DNA of 39,159 nucleotides from Candidatus Magasanikiibacteriota bacterium (GCA_016234265.1 JACRFW010000021.1:1-39159), one strand, 5' to 3'; positions 15,301 through 22,558 are shown, counted from the first letter of the stretch. Numbers and translations are program-made. Notes: a model not told the origin generated them from the sequence alone.

Positions 15301-17994
15301 GTTGATGTCTGTAATCCCGGTTGCCAGTGGGTCGCCTCTACCACTCCGTCGGTATCATGTTCTTATCTTAGCAAATGTGGCAATGGGCGGGTGGAGCGCG
15401 GCGAAGCCTGTGATGATGGCGCTTTGAACGGGAAATATAATCATTGCAATGTGACGTGCCGAGGCAAAGTAGCGGCCTATGATCCGGCGAATCCGAATGT
15501 TTCGCCGGGTTTTTGCGGCGATGGCAAGGTGAACCCAGCGTATGAGCTGTGTGACAACACTACCGGTCAGCCCATCTACGCTACCAACAGCACGGACAGG
15601 AATACGTCCTGCGGCGCCGATTGCCAGTCATATGGTCCGTATTGCGGCGACGGCATTATTCAAAGCCCGCGCGAAGAATGTGAGGGCAACCAGACCTGTA
15701 CCACTCCCGGCGGCCAAAACGGGACAAGATACTGCGCCAAAGATTGTACCCGGCAACCGTTGGCCGCCGCCGATGCCTGGCAACAACTCCTGGCCAACAA
15801 GGATGCCTGGGATAAGCTGGTCGAGGGCAGCGCTCCCGTAGGTTGGTGGCGGCTGGACAACAGCCCAATAAATATCAATGATGACGAGCTAGAAGCCAAA
15901 AAAGCTAAAGATTATTCCGGCAACAATTACGATGGCGCCATTTCCGGTGCGCCCAGATCAATAAGGGGCAAATTCGGTGATGGCATAAGCTTCAATGGCA
16001 TAGGCTTCGGCGGCCAGGGTGACGCGGTCACTATCGGTCAGTCGCCCAAGCTGGAGGATTTGCCGGAGATGTCGGTGGAGCTGTGGTACAAACCGGATGT
16101 CACCAATCGCGGTGAAGTGCTCGTTTCCAAATATGCAGCCGTTCCCGCGGAGTTTGAACTAGGCACCGGCAGTTGCGCCAACGGGTCAAGTCTTTGTCCG
16201 CTCTTCCGGCGCGATACCGTAAGCGGCCAATCCGGTTACGCTCTGACCAATGTCCATTTGCAGGCCGGGACATGGTATCATCTCGTCGGTTTGGATACTG
16301 GCGGCCAGTTGAAATTGTATATCAATGGCAAGAAAGAGGGAGAATCGGCGGCCGGACTCGCGTTTTCCACCGCGCGTTCGGACGCGGTTACTATTGGCAA
16401 GAGAGCCTACGCGGGCGCGGAATCCTACGCCAGCGGCATCATCAGCGAAGTGGCCATTTATAACCGAGTCTTGAGCGAGTCTGAAATTGTCAGCCACTAT
16501 CAAGCCGGCAATGTCTGGGTTTGTCAGGCCGATACGGGAGCGGCGGCCGTCAACACCGGCGGCGCCGCGGCTGGTCCGGCCTGCGGCAACGGCGTGGTGG
16601 AAATAAATGAAGCCTGTGACAATGGCTCCAAGAACGGTGTGGTTTGTACGCCAGGATACGGAAAGGCCTGTTCTTATTGTTCCGGCGACTGCAAAAATCG
16701 GATTGATGTCCAGCCGACCGAATATTGCGGCGATGGCGTCGTTCAAGCCGCGGAGGTATGTGACACCGCCGCCGACGGTACGGTATATGCCAAGTCCACA
16801 ACCGACCCTGCCACCACCGAAACCGCCAAGTCAACCGAGCATAACGGTTATGCGGCGTTGGCTTGCGCGAGTGAACCATTGGTAGCCAATATATTTAAGA
16901 AAGGCACGAAGATTTGCGCGAATAACTGTGCCGCTATTTTAGTAAAAGAGACCGGACAATCAAGTTGTGTTGCCTGCGGTATTGATGAGAATCGTGGTGT
17001 AGTGGTCAAGGGGGCGATATTAAATGTGCTGGAAGCTGCCAAGCCAACTACTTCACAGAATCCTCTTTATGCCTCGGTCAGCCATCTGGGCAAGATTGTT
17101 TTGTCCGGCCTGCCAGAACCCGGCGCGGTTAATGCTACTGAGCCCGGTATTGCGCGTGTTCTTCAGAATACCTCCTTTTCAGCATATGCCCTGCAATTCA
17201 AAAATAGTGGTGGTCAGTACATTGACGCGCCGCTCTCTACGGCCGGCCTTTGTTCCGCCGGGGATAGCGGCCGGAATTACAAGTTAACGGTGAATGACAG
17301 CGCCGATCCGTTTCTGTTTCCGATCAAGGTGGCGCCGGCGGCCTGGCAATATGATTTAATTCTGTCCCCGGTTATCAGCGCGGTGGGGTTGAAAGATCAG
17401 GACACCCGGAGCCGCCGGCCGGACGATATTAGGTTGGTGGTGAGCTGGGTAGGGGATGCTACTTTTAATAGCGGTTTTGTAAAACCCGTTTCCGGCAGTC
17501 CGACGATTGAATCGTTGGGCTTCGTACGCCCCATTACTACCGGTTTTGATTATTACACTAAGTCGTACAACGACCCCGCTGCCAGTGTTTGGGGTATATG
17601 GTATCATGGTCGCGGGCAGACGCCGGGCCTTCTCTCGGAGGAATCCTTCACCATCAATACTGGTGCCATGCAGACAGCAACGACCGGTGACACATACGTA
17701 TTTTATGTCCGCACGGAAGACGGCAGCGCTATTAAAAATATCGGGCGCGGTGCTAAATTGCGCGTTGATGTGTATCTGCCCGTCAGCCCGACGGCAGCGC
17801 CGGACTATACCACCTTCTCTCAGCCGGCGAGGAGTTTCCAGTTTGTGCTCTCTGACCCGTCCGACAACCCGGGCGCGTCGTATTGGGAAGTCCTGAAGAT
17901 ACAGAGGGCGCCTGGCCAAGTTACCAATCGCATTGAGGACGTGACGGCTAACCTTGATAATGGTAGAATAGTAACAGGAGCGGCACAATTCTAA
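6361..17994 (+). CDS. Giant multidomain surface protein with VirB2/TrbC-like N-terminus (3877 aa)
   Basis: This is a single unbroken frame from GTG 6361. Order of parts: signal peptide (8-32); VirB2/TrbC-like helices (about 51-125) closely matching the upstream paralogue; Gly linker; Ig-like domains (149-370); a Cys-rich knot; four IPT/TIG domains (near 432, 547, 644 and 751, each with GxxGxxVxIxGxxF-like cores); further Big_5 domains; a cluster of CGNGxxExGExCD repeats (DUF4215-like, about 1428-1662); seven LVIVD-type repeats (about 2066-2395), enough for one seven-bladed propeller; more CGDG repeats (2949-3114); a LamG/concanavalin-like domain (about 3160-3385); two more CGNG/CGDG repeats; and a unique C-terminus. 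Many cysteines suggest disulfide-stabilised extracellular structure. Probable role: cell-surface attachment, perhaps to a host cell. This is inferred from domain types, not shown. Confidence 0.85.
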   Translation: MSKAARNLKTIILVALLVIGAGFFVAQGARAQTISSNDLGISYGAATGLGATDIRLTIARIIRAALGFLGVIAVMVILYGGFLYMTAGGNEEKVSEAKKILINGAIGLVIILSAFSIASFVVSKLTGATTGAEPGTGGGGGGGSGGGFLSNVFYVSSLPQAGAVCLRNISLLVVFSKEVDVTTLGGNIVVTDQSANNVEVAGGWKYGQTKNMAIFAPNGPCAPSAGNDCYKPETAYNLVFKNAAGVKTLDKNPELTLNCRYKAGCGPVPFKSGLGVDRLPPTVTITYPVSDTILEPGTTVPVKLHYSDDNGVQNLSLSYAKGTSAATFVGSASFSGCKQSADVTIPWPTGGVAPGTYTLSAIATDWAGLNGTDTQDATLRPNQCFNGVQDTNEAAIDCGGTSGCGLCQGGSCTANSQCASGSCVNGICRDVMRIDSFSPASGAPGTFVTISGRWFGETPGKVYFATTNHPAAGNLSDWKEAKVVNCGNVIDNWSERQILVEVPAATAASSPIKVEAAPVMRDGLTTTPVDITSNHNLPNFDVTTLVRPGICVLDPNHGQAGDLVAISGKNFGTLKSASDNITFGDMKAAVAQNQNGTPAWAAERIAVAAPAIASGSVGVTVTKDGVPSNSVRFLVAGGAVATEPFISGITPARGAAGDYITITGGNFGDTIGSVWFKATPTSPAIIGSFNFPKACQNNLWSDKKIIMKFPVSSGSANTNYLVQINTGNNRVSAIDSNQTFTLETGEPSPGICSITPVSGPIPFPAGQTLRLSGEYFLIPPPGGTTGALPTDVYFWSGSGNPAAIVGRPVADRSSSFSITATAITVRPPDKTITGPVSVYRGADQKISNPVNFSASDCRVSTNQCIAGSRCCFSGDQAGFCKPNAELCVGETRSSGYIWRFSTKDLPPVPHVVERCDAITESGGALPTPTPSVQWDANNQGDHHAVCSSALAVVEFSTAIDQATVNAQNVAVNRCTSVDSKNNCVNPAPQTLAGESYRLETALSTRQGSHSYLELQNTKPWDKGIWYQVVLSNKIKSSAGAGGMAIALSADKPCGGDSAYCFVFQGGGQACVLNKVVVTPYSYLTEFLEEPVRKHTAQGVGAPVDYVGNGLSSQRCIMMDVSGYAWQWATGNAVYAGIYNINTGRRVNVSAKANTVGIGLANDSVPIQATAKTNTPDGPIEKQGQSPLTIDLTNPAVVDYWPKCLEACTDADVAVQFNVSLSTRNIDRDAIERGAVKLNKCNDENCLSVTQVGVSSDVILDPQSPFTVLHIANSTNGSLELEPNQVYQVVISAASSDPAATNQIWSRARSAVPASFSKPYNQEFTWRFRTKKDRCVASRVNVTPPEFIAQFISDRQVYTAQPFSSPDKCSASGQKLNPWKVDWTWNSSAPAVATIATFKTKGRNSFCSSACVKRGSVIPSTIGNIVLPVCGNGKVEAGEDCDPPGKAIGCGLDCRWLGKSAASVCGNGKVEAGEACDPADPLTKIGCGKDCLRLGSLPAGAAGNATSTSICGNGTVGSGEDCDIGAVADVSSPASALGCSAKCLHLGTHLTSDWCAKNLTGQGGFTPTEYTASCAQAYSQCGDGVPEPEEDIGCDLGGGKHADWCNDYCLVNNKNHPLSVGCTSDTEGCDVNGQYLGSALTYSAPSVCGDGRAGIGEDPVCETNLTVSHDGLTDPWTLAIGVGKGVANGTPPAQRTVITAATTPAAGKTVSGAGKFIIACGYKTDADCVAALGDSYGVASDSCCYARPRLIKPTVPVDKVSDPMNGAAVCINTAIQAKFDQSIDPATVAGNFLIARGIGASDSCVNSSDDVTALLASVQTSDRHSWLRNVFNWALAVARDLLGERVSAKIFSPPAKWCVGDDLGTASVSAGPNNTSYVNVALVKPLAPETNYAIILKPGIKNMSGVSIGKDAGGKNISWKFDTRNGPPCLVDAVTIDPPQWYFSQSNATATLTARARSGVGNGVTIQSLPGFYSWDYIWSPTNNDSVSVPVSRAERVIISSKNTNGEATVRASANIIDNVFTNATGIVGSGTAQVVVFLCENPWPPKDIFSETTIAAGSNTVGTYTPTGYVQDIAFAGKYAFVAHNNYSASVNPGTFEIVNFTDPTHPASVATVPVVGSVQGVAVSGDYAYVSYYDPTGTVPGSILKIINIRDPLHPVEVGIFPLAGWMIWPGGISVMGDYAYALVNQWSVNSQGSILQVINIRDPAQPANVVLYPLSVWANTSAVASGGYVYFVSNNWNGTPAGTLTVVDARDPAYPTVATSYQLANPVQSAPIIAGSYIYIGDYSLDSTKFNVEIINISNPLQPILIGSAPINGWLQGVSVSGNTLYVVDYNSLVAAQSIFHIFDIRDPAHPTAASAKTLTSWPSGRGVYVSGDYAFLTATNAASTGSSLEIVTQQAGGTVRTGPFTIFPYEDASGNNDAFDFSKDVFSNAAIPRSTVNAPGVGDGYFNFSTYYCADGGSAGTFDDLPYLRPAAQTTAADLQGQPGVCEITGTSCQTDGQCENYYQSAISFAAPKSAASICGGTTSTAAVARYFLDGKGAPLACGSDTDCAGSQDFTSWKKKAGITTGSTCLALSALPKRALACYLYPPLKRFIFTNNRNSDAVGIQVFSNPRHLTPAEWYRQDKRGGGQGFLGAVQTTKIAGYNAVSDGDNVYIGALNYSTSTNSLYDLVYLLSVNSGAKPETRRVFDAFVNNFRLTTNLTGNDGYCGAKIDTPDYQVKCVSDLDCPGGQVCAAQVEKLRRDYQRIRDLRTMETGLETYAATQVDTAANIKKYPDLKEGTYLSGQTLSVWSSWSVLGNALGQTLPLDPVNQLGRAGTCTPITTPPDTADIHCARGECKQFCTTDAQCGAGKTCTLHDATTGWSTADRRFSFACPKSSYAYRYIYSPAGGYSLRSNIEDIGVPVDNLSGFLSGFGFSDASRYNGLGFNSGGPGICNNDQEVLTISKGSCGDGQVNIANGEQCDPPGSQRFGSCVSGAVAVDVCNPGCQWVASTTPSVSCSYLSKCGNGRVERGEACDDGALNGKYNHCNVTCRGKVAAYDPANPNVSPGFCGDGKVNPAYELCDNTTGQPIYATNSTDRNTSCGADCQSYGPYCGDGIIQSPREECEGNQTCTTPGGQNGTRYCAKDCTRQPLAAADAWQQLLANKDAWDKLVEGSAPVGWWRLDNSPININDDELEAKKAKDYSGNNYDGAISGAPRSIRGKFGDGISFNGIGFGGQGDAVTIGQSPKLEDLPEMSVELWYKPDVTNRGEVLVSKYAAVPAEFELGTGSCANGSSLCPLFRRDTVSGQSGYALTNVHLQAGTWYHLVGLDTGGQLKLYINGKKEGESAAGLAFSTARSDAVTIGKRAYAGAESYASGIISEVAIYNRVLSESEIVSHYQAGNVWVCQADTGAAAVNTGGAAAGPACGNGVVEINEACDNGSKNGVVCTPGYGKACSYCSGDCKNRIDVQPTEYCGDGVVQAAEVCDTAADGTVYAKSTTDPATTETAKSTEHNGYAALACASEPLVANIFKKGTKICANNCAAILVKETGQSSCVACGIDENRGVVVKGAILNVLEAAKPTTSQNPLYASVSHLGKIVLSGLPEPGAVNATEPGIARVLQNTSFSAYALQFKNSGGQYIDAPLSTAGLCSAGDSGRNYKLTVNDSADPFLFPIKVAPAAWQYDLILSPVISAVGLKDQDTRSRRPDDIRLVVSWVGDATFNSGFVKPVSGSPTIESLGFVRPITTGFDYYTKSYNDPAASVWGIWYHGRGQTPGLLSEESFTINTGAMQTATTGDTYVFYVRTEDGSAIKNIGRGAKLRVDVYLPVSPTAAPDYTTFSQPARSFQFVLSDPSDNPGASYWEVLKIQRAPGQVTNRIEDVTANLDNGRIVTGAAQF
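10645..10769 (+). repeat. In-frame direct repeat coding CGNGKVEAGE
   Basis: TGTGGCAATGGCAAGGTAGA occurs exactly at 10645-10664 and 10750-10769, 105 bases (35 codons) apart. It encodes the start of two adjacent DUF4215-like Cys repeats of the giant protein. A partial third copy follows near 10888. Identity at the DNA level points to a recent duplication or recombination between repeats. Confidence 0.8.
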
Positions 17995-17995
17995 T

Positions 17996-18418
17996 ATGAA
18001 GAAGTTTGTTGTTTTCTTTGTCATTGTCCTCGTGCTGGTCGGTTCGGTATTTTTGGTGTATCGGTTGCGGTCAAATCGGGCGCCGGAGGGAGGAGCCGGG
18101 CCGGAGAGCGGGACGGCGGGAGCGGATTTCCGGCGGCGGGAGCGGAAAGCGGCGAGTGATAAGGCTTTTAGTGAAACGATTAAGAAAATAAGCGAGACTG
18201 ATCAGGATTTGGACGGGCTAACCGCTGCGGAGGAAAAAAAGTACGGCACCGACCCGAAGAAAGCCGACACTGACGGCGACGGAATTTTGGATAAAGATGA
18301 AATCATAATTTATCACACCGATCCTCTGAAAGCGGATACTGATGGCGATGGGGTCAAGGATGGCGAGGAAGTGCGCCGCGGCCTGAATCCGAATGGGCCG
18401 GGCAAACTTTCTTTATAA
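17996..18418 (+). CDS. Small membrane-anchored DxDxDG calcium-repeat protein
   Basis: 140 aa with an N-terminal membrane anchor (KKFVVFFVIVLVLVGSVFLVY, residues 2-22), a charged stalk, and two or three thrombospondin type-3-like loops: TDQDLDGLTAAEE, DTDGDGILDKDE, DTDGDGVKDGEE. In such repeats Asp side chains bind Ca2+. It starts one base after the stop of the giant surface protein, with AGGAGC as a likely ribosome site inside that gene's end, so the two are surely cotranscribed. First of three consecutive genes of the same design. Exact role unknown; a structural partner of the surface protein is plausible. Confidence 0.75.
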   Translation: MKKFVVFFVIVLVLVGSVFLVYRLRSNRAPEGGAGPESGTAGADFRRRERKAASDKAFSETIKKISETDQDLDGLTAAEEKKYGTDPKKADTDGDGILDKDEIIIYHTDPLKADTDGDGVKDGEEVRRGLNPNGPGKLSL

Positions 18419-18461
18419 ACCATACTTATTTTTATTTCGCGGAGAGCCTTTCTTCGCGCTC

Positions 18462-19256
18462 ATGAGTTCTATGTTTGACGATCAACAGAATAGCGCCGGC
18501 GCGCCGCCGGCGAATTTACCCACTGAACCGGTAGATATGTTCGCCGGAGTGGAGGAGAGCGCCGAAGCGGCGCCGCCAAAGCTGCCTGACGCTTTGTCCT
18601 CGGGAATGTTAAAGCGCAAGGGCGCGGAGACACCAACAGTAGCCGCCGCCGCTCCTCTGCCTTCGGCCGGGGAAACCGCGGCGGCGCCGGTCACTACATT
18701 ATCAACAACCGCCCAGCCGATTCTGGGTAAGATATTAGTCGTTATTTTGATTCTGGCCGCCCTCGGCGGTATTGGCTGGGGCGGCTCTCGGCTCTACGCT
18801 CAGTATATAGCTAAAAAGGCGCCGGTGGTTCAGGAAACACCGGCACCGGTCAGGGGGCAAACTCCGCCTCCGGCAGTAGAAATTCCCGCGTCGGTTGCCG
18901 GAGCGGCCAGCCAGCCACTGGTTGCTGAAACCCCAACTTCCACTATTACCACTAACATAAAAAACGATACGATTTTGTTTGGCGAACCGGTGGATACTGA
19001 TAAAGACGGGCTGGATGACGCGCGCGAAAAAGAATTGGGCACTAATCCCAACAATCCGGATACCGATGGCGATGGTTTAAGTGACGGCGATGAAGTTTTG
19101 ATTTGGAAGACGAACCCGCTCAACCCCGATACCGATGGCGACGGCTATCCTGATGGTGAAGAAGTAAAAAATGGGTATAATCCGCTGGGGCGCGGGCGGC
19201 TTTTGAAGAGCCCGACTTCAACTGCGCCGATTGTTACTACGACAAAGACCCCATAA
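18462..19256 (+). CDS. Membrane protein with cytoplasmic Pro/Ala tail and calcium-binding repeats
   Basis: From ATG 18462 (another ATG lies at 18471) the product is 264 aa. The N-terminal 80 or so residues are hydrophilic and Ala/Pro-rich. One membrane segment follows (KILVVILILAALGGIGWGG, around residue 90), then a Pro/Thr stalk, and near the C-terminus three DxDxDG loops (DTDKDGLDDARE, DTDGDGLSDGDE, DTDGDGYPDGEE). The upstream extension to 18393 overlaps the previous gene and has no typical start signal, so the internal ATG is preferred. The topology, with a long inside tail and outside calcium repeats, is shared with the next gene. Function unknown. Confidence 0.75.
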   Translation: MSSMFDDQQNSAGAPPANLPTEPVDMFAGVEESAEAAPPKLPDALSSGMLKRKGAETPTVAAAAPLPSAGETAAAPVTTLSTTAQPILGKILVVILILAALGGIGWGGSRLYAQYIAKKAPVVQETPAPVRGQTPPPAVEIPASVAGAASQPLVAETPTSTITTNIKNDTILFGEPVDTDKDGLDDAREKELGTNPNNPDTDGDGLSDGDEVLIWKTNPLNPDTDGDGYPDGEEVKNGYNPLGRGRLLKSPTSTAPIVTTTKTP

Positions 19257-19264
19257 AATAGAGT

Positions 19265-20443
19265 ATGTTTGGTCTAGGCACAAAAAAAACTAGCGAAGAG
19301 CCGCCCAGCGCCATTCCCGTTTCGGCGATGCCGGCGGAATTTTATGGCGGCGCCAACCCGACGGTGACGTTTAAGGCGGTTACGAAAGAAGTGGAGATTG
19401 GCGATTTGACGCCGGGTGAAAAAAAAGCGTTTGATCGGGCCACGGCGCCGGGGAGAGGGCAACCGTTCCATCCGGTGAATCTTTTTACCAACCGGCGTTT
19501 CATTATTATTGCCGGCGTTGTTTTGTTTGTATTTTTCACGGGCGGCGTCAGCTGGTATTATATCCGCCAGGCCGAACCGCCGCCGCCGCCAGCTACTCCG
19601 GCCGCCCCCCCCGCTGTTCCCGCTCCGGCAGTTGAGGAGCCGCCGGTGATTGCCACGACCACCGTTGAGGCGACCAGCACCCCGCCGGCGGCGGAAACGC
19701 CAACAACCACTCCCGCCGTTACCGGTCTCATTGAGTTCCCATCATTGGTATTGGGCAGCAGCCCGGATTCTGATCGTGATGGCTTGTCCTCTCCGGAAGA
19801 GGAGTTGTTTAAGACTGATCCGGCGGCGCCGGATACCGATGGCGACGGCTACCGTGACGGGAGCGAGGTGTTTCATTTGTATAACCCCATCGGGAAAGAG
19901 CCGCAGAAACTGATTGATTCCGGTTTGGTGAAGGAGTTTGTTAACCCGGTTTTCAATTATCGGCTCTATTATCCAACGACGTGGGCGGTGGGGAACGTTG
20001 ATCAGAATTATCGTGATGTGCTCTTCAGCACTCTCACGGGCGAGAATATTGAGGTCAAAGTGTCGGATATAGAGTCCGGCCTGCCGCTCGCTGATTGGTT
20101 CAATACTTTCGCGCCCACTGAGAATGTAAACACTGTCACAAATTATGCGTCAGTCTTTAAGGAGCCGGGTCTGCGCCGCCCCGATGGCTTGGTGTTCTAT
20201 TTCCCGCGGCCGAACCAGATTGTGGCGGTGGTGTATCACCCGGCGATGGGGGAGACCGTTGTGAATTATCGGTCAGTTGTTTCCCTGATGGCTCAGAGTT
20301 TCCGCTGGCCGGGCAATGGTGTCGCCATCCCCGCTCCGGCTCCGGCAGTGGTGTTTGATACTACTAACACCGTTACTGTCACCCCCGTCACGGCTCCGGT
20401 CCCTGCCACTATCTCTACCACCTCCACTCAGGGGACGTTTTAA
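19265..20443 (+). CDS. Membrane protein with calcium-binding repeats and a C-terminal PsbP-like domain
   Basis: 392 aa: cytoplasmic N-terminus, membrane segment (RRFIIIAGVVLFVFFTGGVSW, about residues 77-98), Pro-rich stalk, two DxDxDG-type loops (DSDRDGLSSPEE, DTDGDGYRDGSE) and then a globular region of about 150 residues beginning FNYRLYYPTTWAV. That opening, and the later stretch VVYHPAMGETVVNYRSVVSLMAQSFRW, resemble PsbP-like lipoprotein domains; this is a weak match by eye. It ends in a Thr/Pro-rich tail. It lies 8 bases after the previous gene and completes a four-gene surface operon that starts with the giant protein. Function unknown. Confidence 0.75.
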   Translation: MFGLGTKKTSEEPPSAIPVSAMPAEFYGGANPTVTFKAVTKEVEIGDLTPGEKKAFDRATAPGRGQPFHPVNLFTNRRFIIIAGVVLFVFFTGGVSWYYIRQAEPPPPPATPAAPPAVPAPAVEEPPVIATTTVEATSTPPAAETPTTTPAVTGLIEFPSLVLGSSPDSDRDGLSSPEEELFKTDPAAPDTDGDGYRDGSEVFHLYNPIGKEPQKLIDSGLVKEFVNPVFNYRLYYPTTWAVGNVDQNYRDVLFSTLTGENIEVKVSDIESGLPLADWFNTFAPTENVNTVTNYASVFKEPGLRRPDGLVFYFPRPNQIVAVVYHPAMGETVVNYRSVVSLMAQSFRWPGNGVAIPAPAPAVVFDTTNTVTVTPVTAPVPATISTTSTQGTF

Positions 20444-20451
20444 ACAGAGAT

Positions 20452-20892
20452 ATGTTGGGAATTTCTTATCAAGCTGTTGTCGTTTGCCCGGTGGCGGGAG
20501 CGGAAGTGAAAAAGATAGTGCGTTTCGCAGCTCGGCGAGAGAAAAAAATTCGCGGCCGAATTGATGTTACCGTGGTAGGTGATGCCGCCATCCGGAGCTT
20601 GAATAGGCGCTATCGCGGAAAGGACCAAGTGACCGATGTGCTTTCCTTTGCCTGGGGCGAAGATAAAAAAATGCCAAGCCGCTATCTCGGGCAGATCTAT
20701 CTGTCCTATCCGCAGATCAAACGGCAAGCGCGTGTCTTTCAGGCGCCGGTCGCGGAAGAATTCGCGCGGATGTTGGTTCATGGTCTGCTCCACCTGGTCG
20801 GGTATGACCATGTCCGGAGGGCGGAAGCAGAGCGAATGTTTTCCCTCCAGGAAAAAATTGTTGCCCACGCTGGCCCCAAAGGGCGGTCTTAG
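20452..20892 (+). CDS. ybeY: Endoribonuclease YbeY
   Basis: YbeY is a metal-dependent ribonuclease acting in 16S rRNA 3' maturation and ribosome quality control. The 146-aa protein has the family hallmark HGLLHLVGYDH with zinc ligands His110, His114 and His120, preceded by the TDVLSFAWG segment at residues 61-69. Length is as usual. It is first in a run with dgkA and ftsA, a neighbourhood like the ybeY-dgkA order in Firmicutes, which supports both calls. Confidence 0.95.
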   Translation: MLGISYQAVVVCPVAGAEVKKIVRFAARREKKIRGRIDVTVVGDAAIRSLNRRYRGKDQVTDVLSFAWGEDKKMPSRYLGQIYLSYPQIKRQARVFQAPVAEEFARMLVHGLLHLVGYDHVRRAEAERMFSLQEKIVAHAGPKGRS

Positions 20893-20901
20893 CGAATTAC
20901 T

Positions 20902-21270
20902 ATGCTATCGTTACGTCGTTTGACGCAAAGTTTCCAAGATGCCCGGCGCGGCTTAGCTCACGTATTCCGGGCCGAACAAAATTTTCGTCTGCAGGTCATG
21001 GCGGCCGCGCTCGTTTTGGCGGTGGTATTTTATTTCCCTCTGCGCCAGTGGGAAACGGTCGTCATCCTTCTTTTGATCGTGATGGTTTTGACCATGGAGA
21101 TTCTCAATACCGCTTTAGAGCGTTTTACTGATCTGCTCAAACCGCGGCTGCATCACTACGTTGGCGCCATTAAAGACATGATGGCGGCGGCCGTGCTCGT
21201 AACGTCGCTCGGCGCGCTCATTATTGGGACAATCATCGTGGGTCCATACTTTATCAGTTTGGCAAGGTAG
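20902..21270 (+). CDS. dgkA: Diacylglycerol/undecaprenol kinase family protein
   Basis: A 122-aa integral membrane kinase of the DgkA family, which in Gram-positive relatives phosphorylates undecaprenol to recycle the lipid carrier for cell-wall synthesis, and in E. coli phosphorylates diacylglycerol. The catalytic segment MEILNTALERFTDLL (about residues 65-79) holds the conserved Glu and Asn. Three membrane helices are visible, around residues 30-48, 52-68 and 95-118. It starts 10 bases after ybeY. The substrate cannot be read from sequence, but undecaprenol is likelier given the ybeY neighbour and division genes. Confidence 0.88.
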   Translation: MLSLRRLTQSFQDARRGLAHVFRAEQNFRLQVMAAALVLAVVFYFPLRQWETVVILLLIVMVLTMEILNTALERFTDLLKPRLHHYVGAIKDMMAAAVLVTSLGALIIGTIIVGPYFISLAR

Positions 21271-21286
21271 TGTATACTGTGAGTGT

Positions 21287-22558
21287 ATGAAGAAAAAATA
21301 TTCAGCGCTTATCGCCGGTTTGGATATCGGGTCGGCGGCGGTCCGGCTTGTGGTGGGGCAACTCACCTCTCCGGAAGAGACGGAGCACGAAGCCGGTTTG
21401 CAAATTTTAGGCGCGGCCGAAGTGCCCTCGGCCGGGGTGCAGAAAGGCGTCATCAGCAGCATTGAGGATGTTGTTTCTTCCGTATCCGCTGGTTTGGAAG
21501 CGGCTGAGCGCATGGTGGGGGTGCCAATAAATAGTTTGTGGGTGGGCATTTCCGGTCTCCATATTGTTTCACAGAATAGCAAAGGGGTCGTGGCCGTTTC
21601 CAAGGCGGATAGCGAAATTACCGAGGAGGATGTGGCGCGGGCGGTGGAGGCATCGCGCGCCATTGCTACACCACTGAATTATGAGGTCCTCCATGTGTTG
21701 CCAAAAAGTTTTAGCATTGACGGCCAGGGCACCATTAAAGATCCGGTGGGGATGACCGGCATTCGTCTGGAGGTGGATGCCCAGATTATTCTGGGGTCAG
21801 CCTCCCAGATCAAGAATTTGACGAAAGCGGTTTATCGGACCGGGCAGGACATTGAAGATTTGGTGCTTTCTATTCTGGCCACCGCGGAGGCGGTCGTGAC
21901 GCCGCGGCAGAAAGAAATTGGCGTTCTGGTGGTGAATATCGGAGTGGCCACTACCAGTTTGGCGGTTTTTGAAGAAGGGGAGATTCTCCACACGGCTGTT
22001 ATTCCACTCGGTTCGGAGCATATTACGAAAGATATTGCCTTGGGGCTGCGCACGTCTATTGACATTGCCGAGGCGGTGAAGCTGGAACATGGGGATTGTA
22101 CGCCAGGCCTCGTGTCCAAGCGCGAAGAGATTGACCTTTATGAACTCGGCGCGCCGGAACATGAAATTGTGAAAAAACAGTATGTGAGCGAGATAATTGA
22201 GGCGCGGGCGGAAGAGATTTTGCAAAAAATAAATCAGGAATTGATTCGGATAAAGAGGAGCGCCCTGCTTCCAGCCGGAGCCGTATTAACCGGCGGCGGA
22301 GCGAAACTTACCGGTCTGGTTGAACTTGCTAAAAAACAGCTGCGATTGCCGGCCATTCTGGGCTATCCGCTCAATGTGGTGAGCGTTACCGATAAGGTGA
22401 ATGATTTAGGTTTTGCCACGGCGATTGGTTTGGTGAAGTGGGGGGCGACTACGCCGGGGCAGGGCTATGGGGGAAGGCGCGAAGGGGGAGGGTCAATGAG
22501 AAAAATTAATCGCGCCGGCAGCCAGCTTAAAAAATGGTTTAAGACGCTCATACCCTAA
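21287..22558 (+). CDS. ftsA: Cell division protein FtsA
   Basis: FtsA is the actin-like protein that ties the FtsZ ring to the membrane. This 423-aa product opens with the ATPase phosphate loop AGLDIGSAAVRLVVG, has the adenosine-binding GAVLTGGGAKLTG near residue 335, and ends in an amphipathic basic helix, QLKKWFKTLIP, the membrane-targeting tail typical of FtsA. The start ATG 21287 is chosen because it begins MKKKYSALIAGLDIG and lies after the dgkA stop; the frame also runs open upstream into dgkA. A TATACT box at 21273-21278 lies only 9 bases ahead of the ATG, so a near-leaderless transcript from inside the dgkA end is possible. Confidence 0.93.
   Translation: MKKKYSALIAGLDIGSAAVRLVVGQLTSPEETEHEAGLQILGAAEVPSAGVQKGVISSIEDVVSSVSAGLEAAERMVGVPINSLWVGISGLHIVSQNSKGVVAVSKADSEITEEDVARAVEASRAIATPLNYEVLHVLPKSFSIDGQGTIKDPVGMTGIRLEVDAQIILGSASQIKNLTKAVYRTGQDIEDLVLSILATAEAVVTPRQKEIGVLVVNIGVATTSLAVFEEGEILHTAVIPLGSEHITKDIALGLRTSIDIAEAVKLEHGDCTPGLVSKREEIDLYELGAPEHEIVKKQYVSEIIEARAEEILQKINQELIRIKRSALLPAGAVLTGGGAKLTGLVELAKKQLRLPAILGYPLNVVSVTDKVNDLGFATAIGLVKWGATTPGQGYGGRREGGGSMRKINRAGSQLKKWFKTLIP

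Noticed and set aside
17356-18024. 222-codon minus-strand open frame
   Set aside because: It lies opposite the 3' end of the giant gene, with unlikely composition and no start signals; a shadow of the real frame.
18200-19860. CRISPR-like short repeats
   Set aside because: The repeating GATACCGATGGCGACGG-type units code DTDGDG calcium loops in three genes; spacing is irregular and there are no cas genes.
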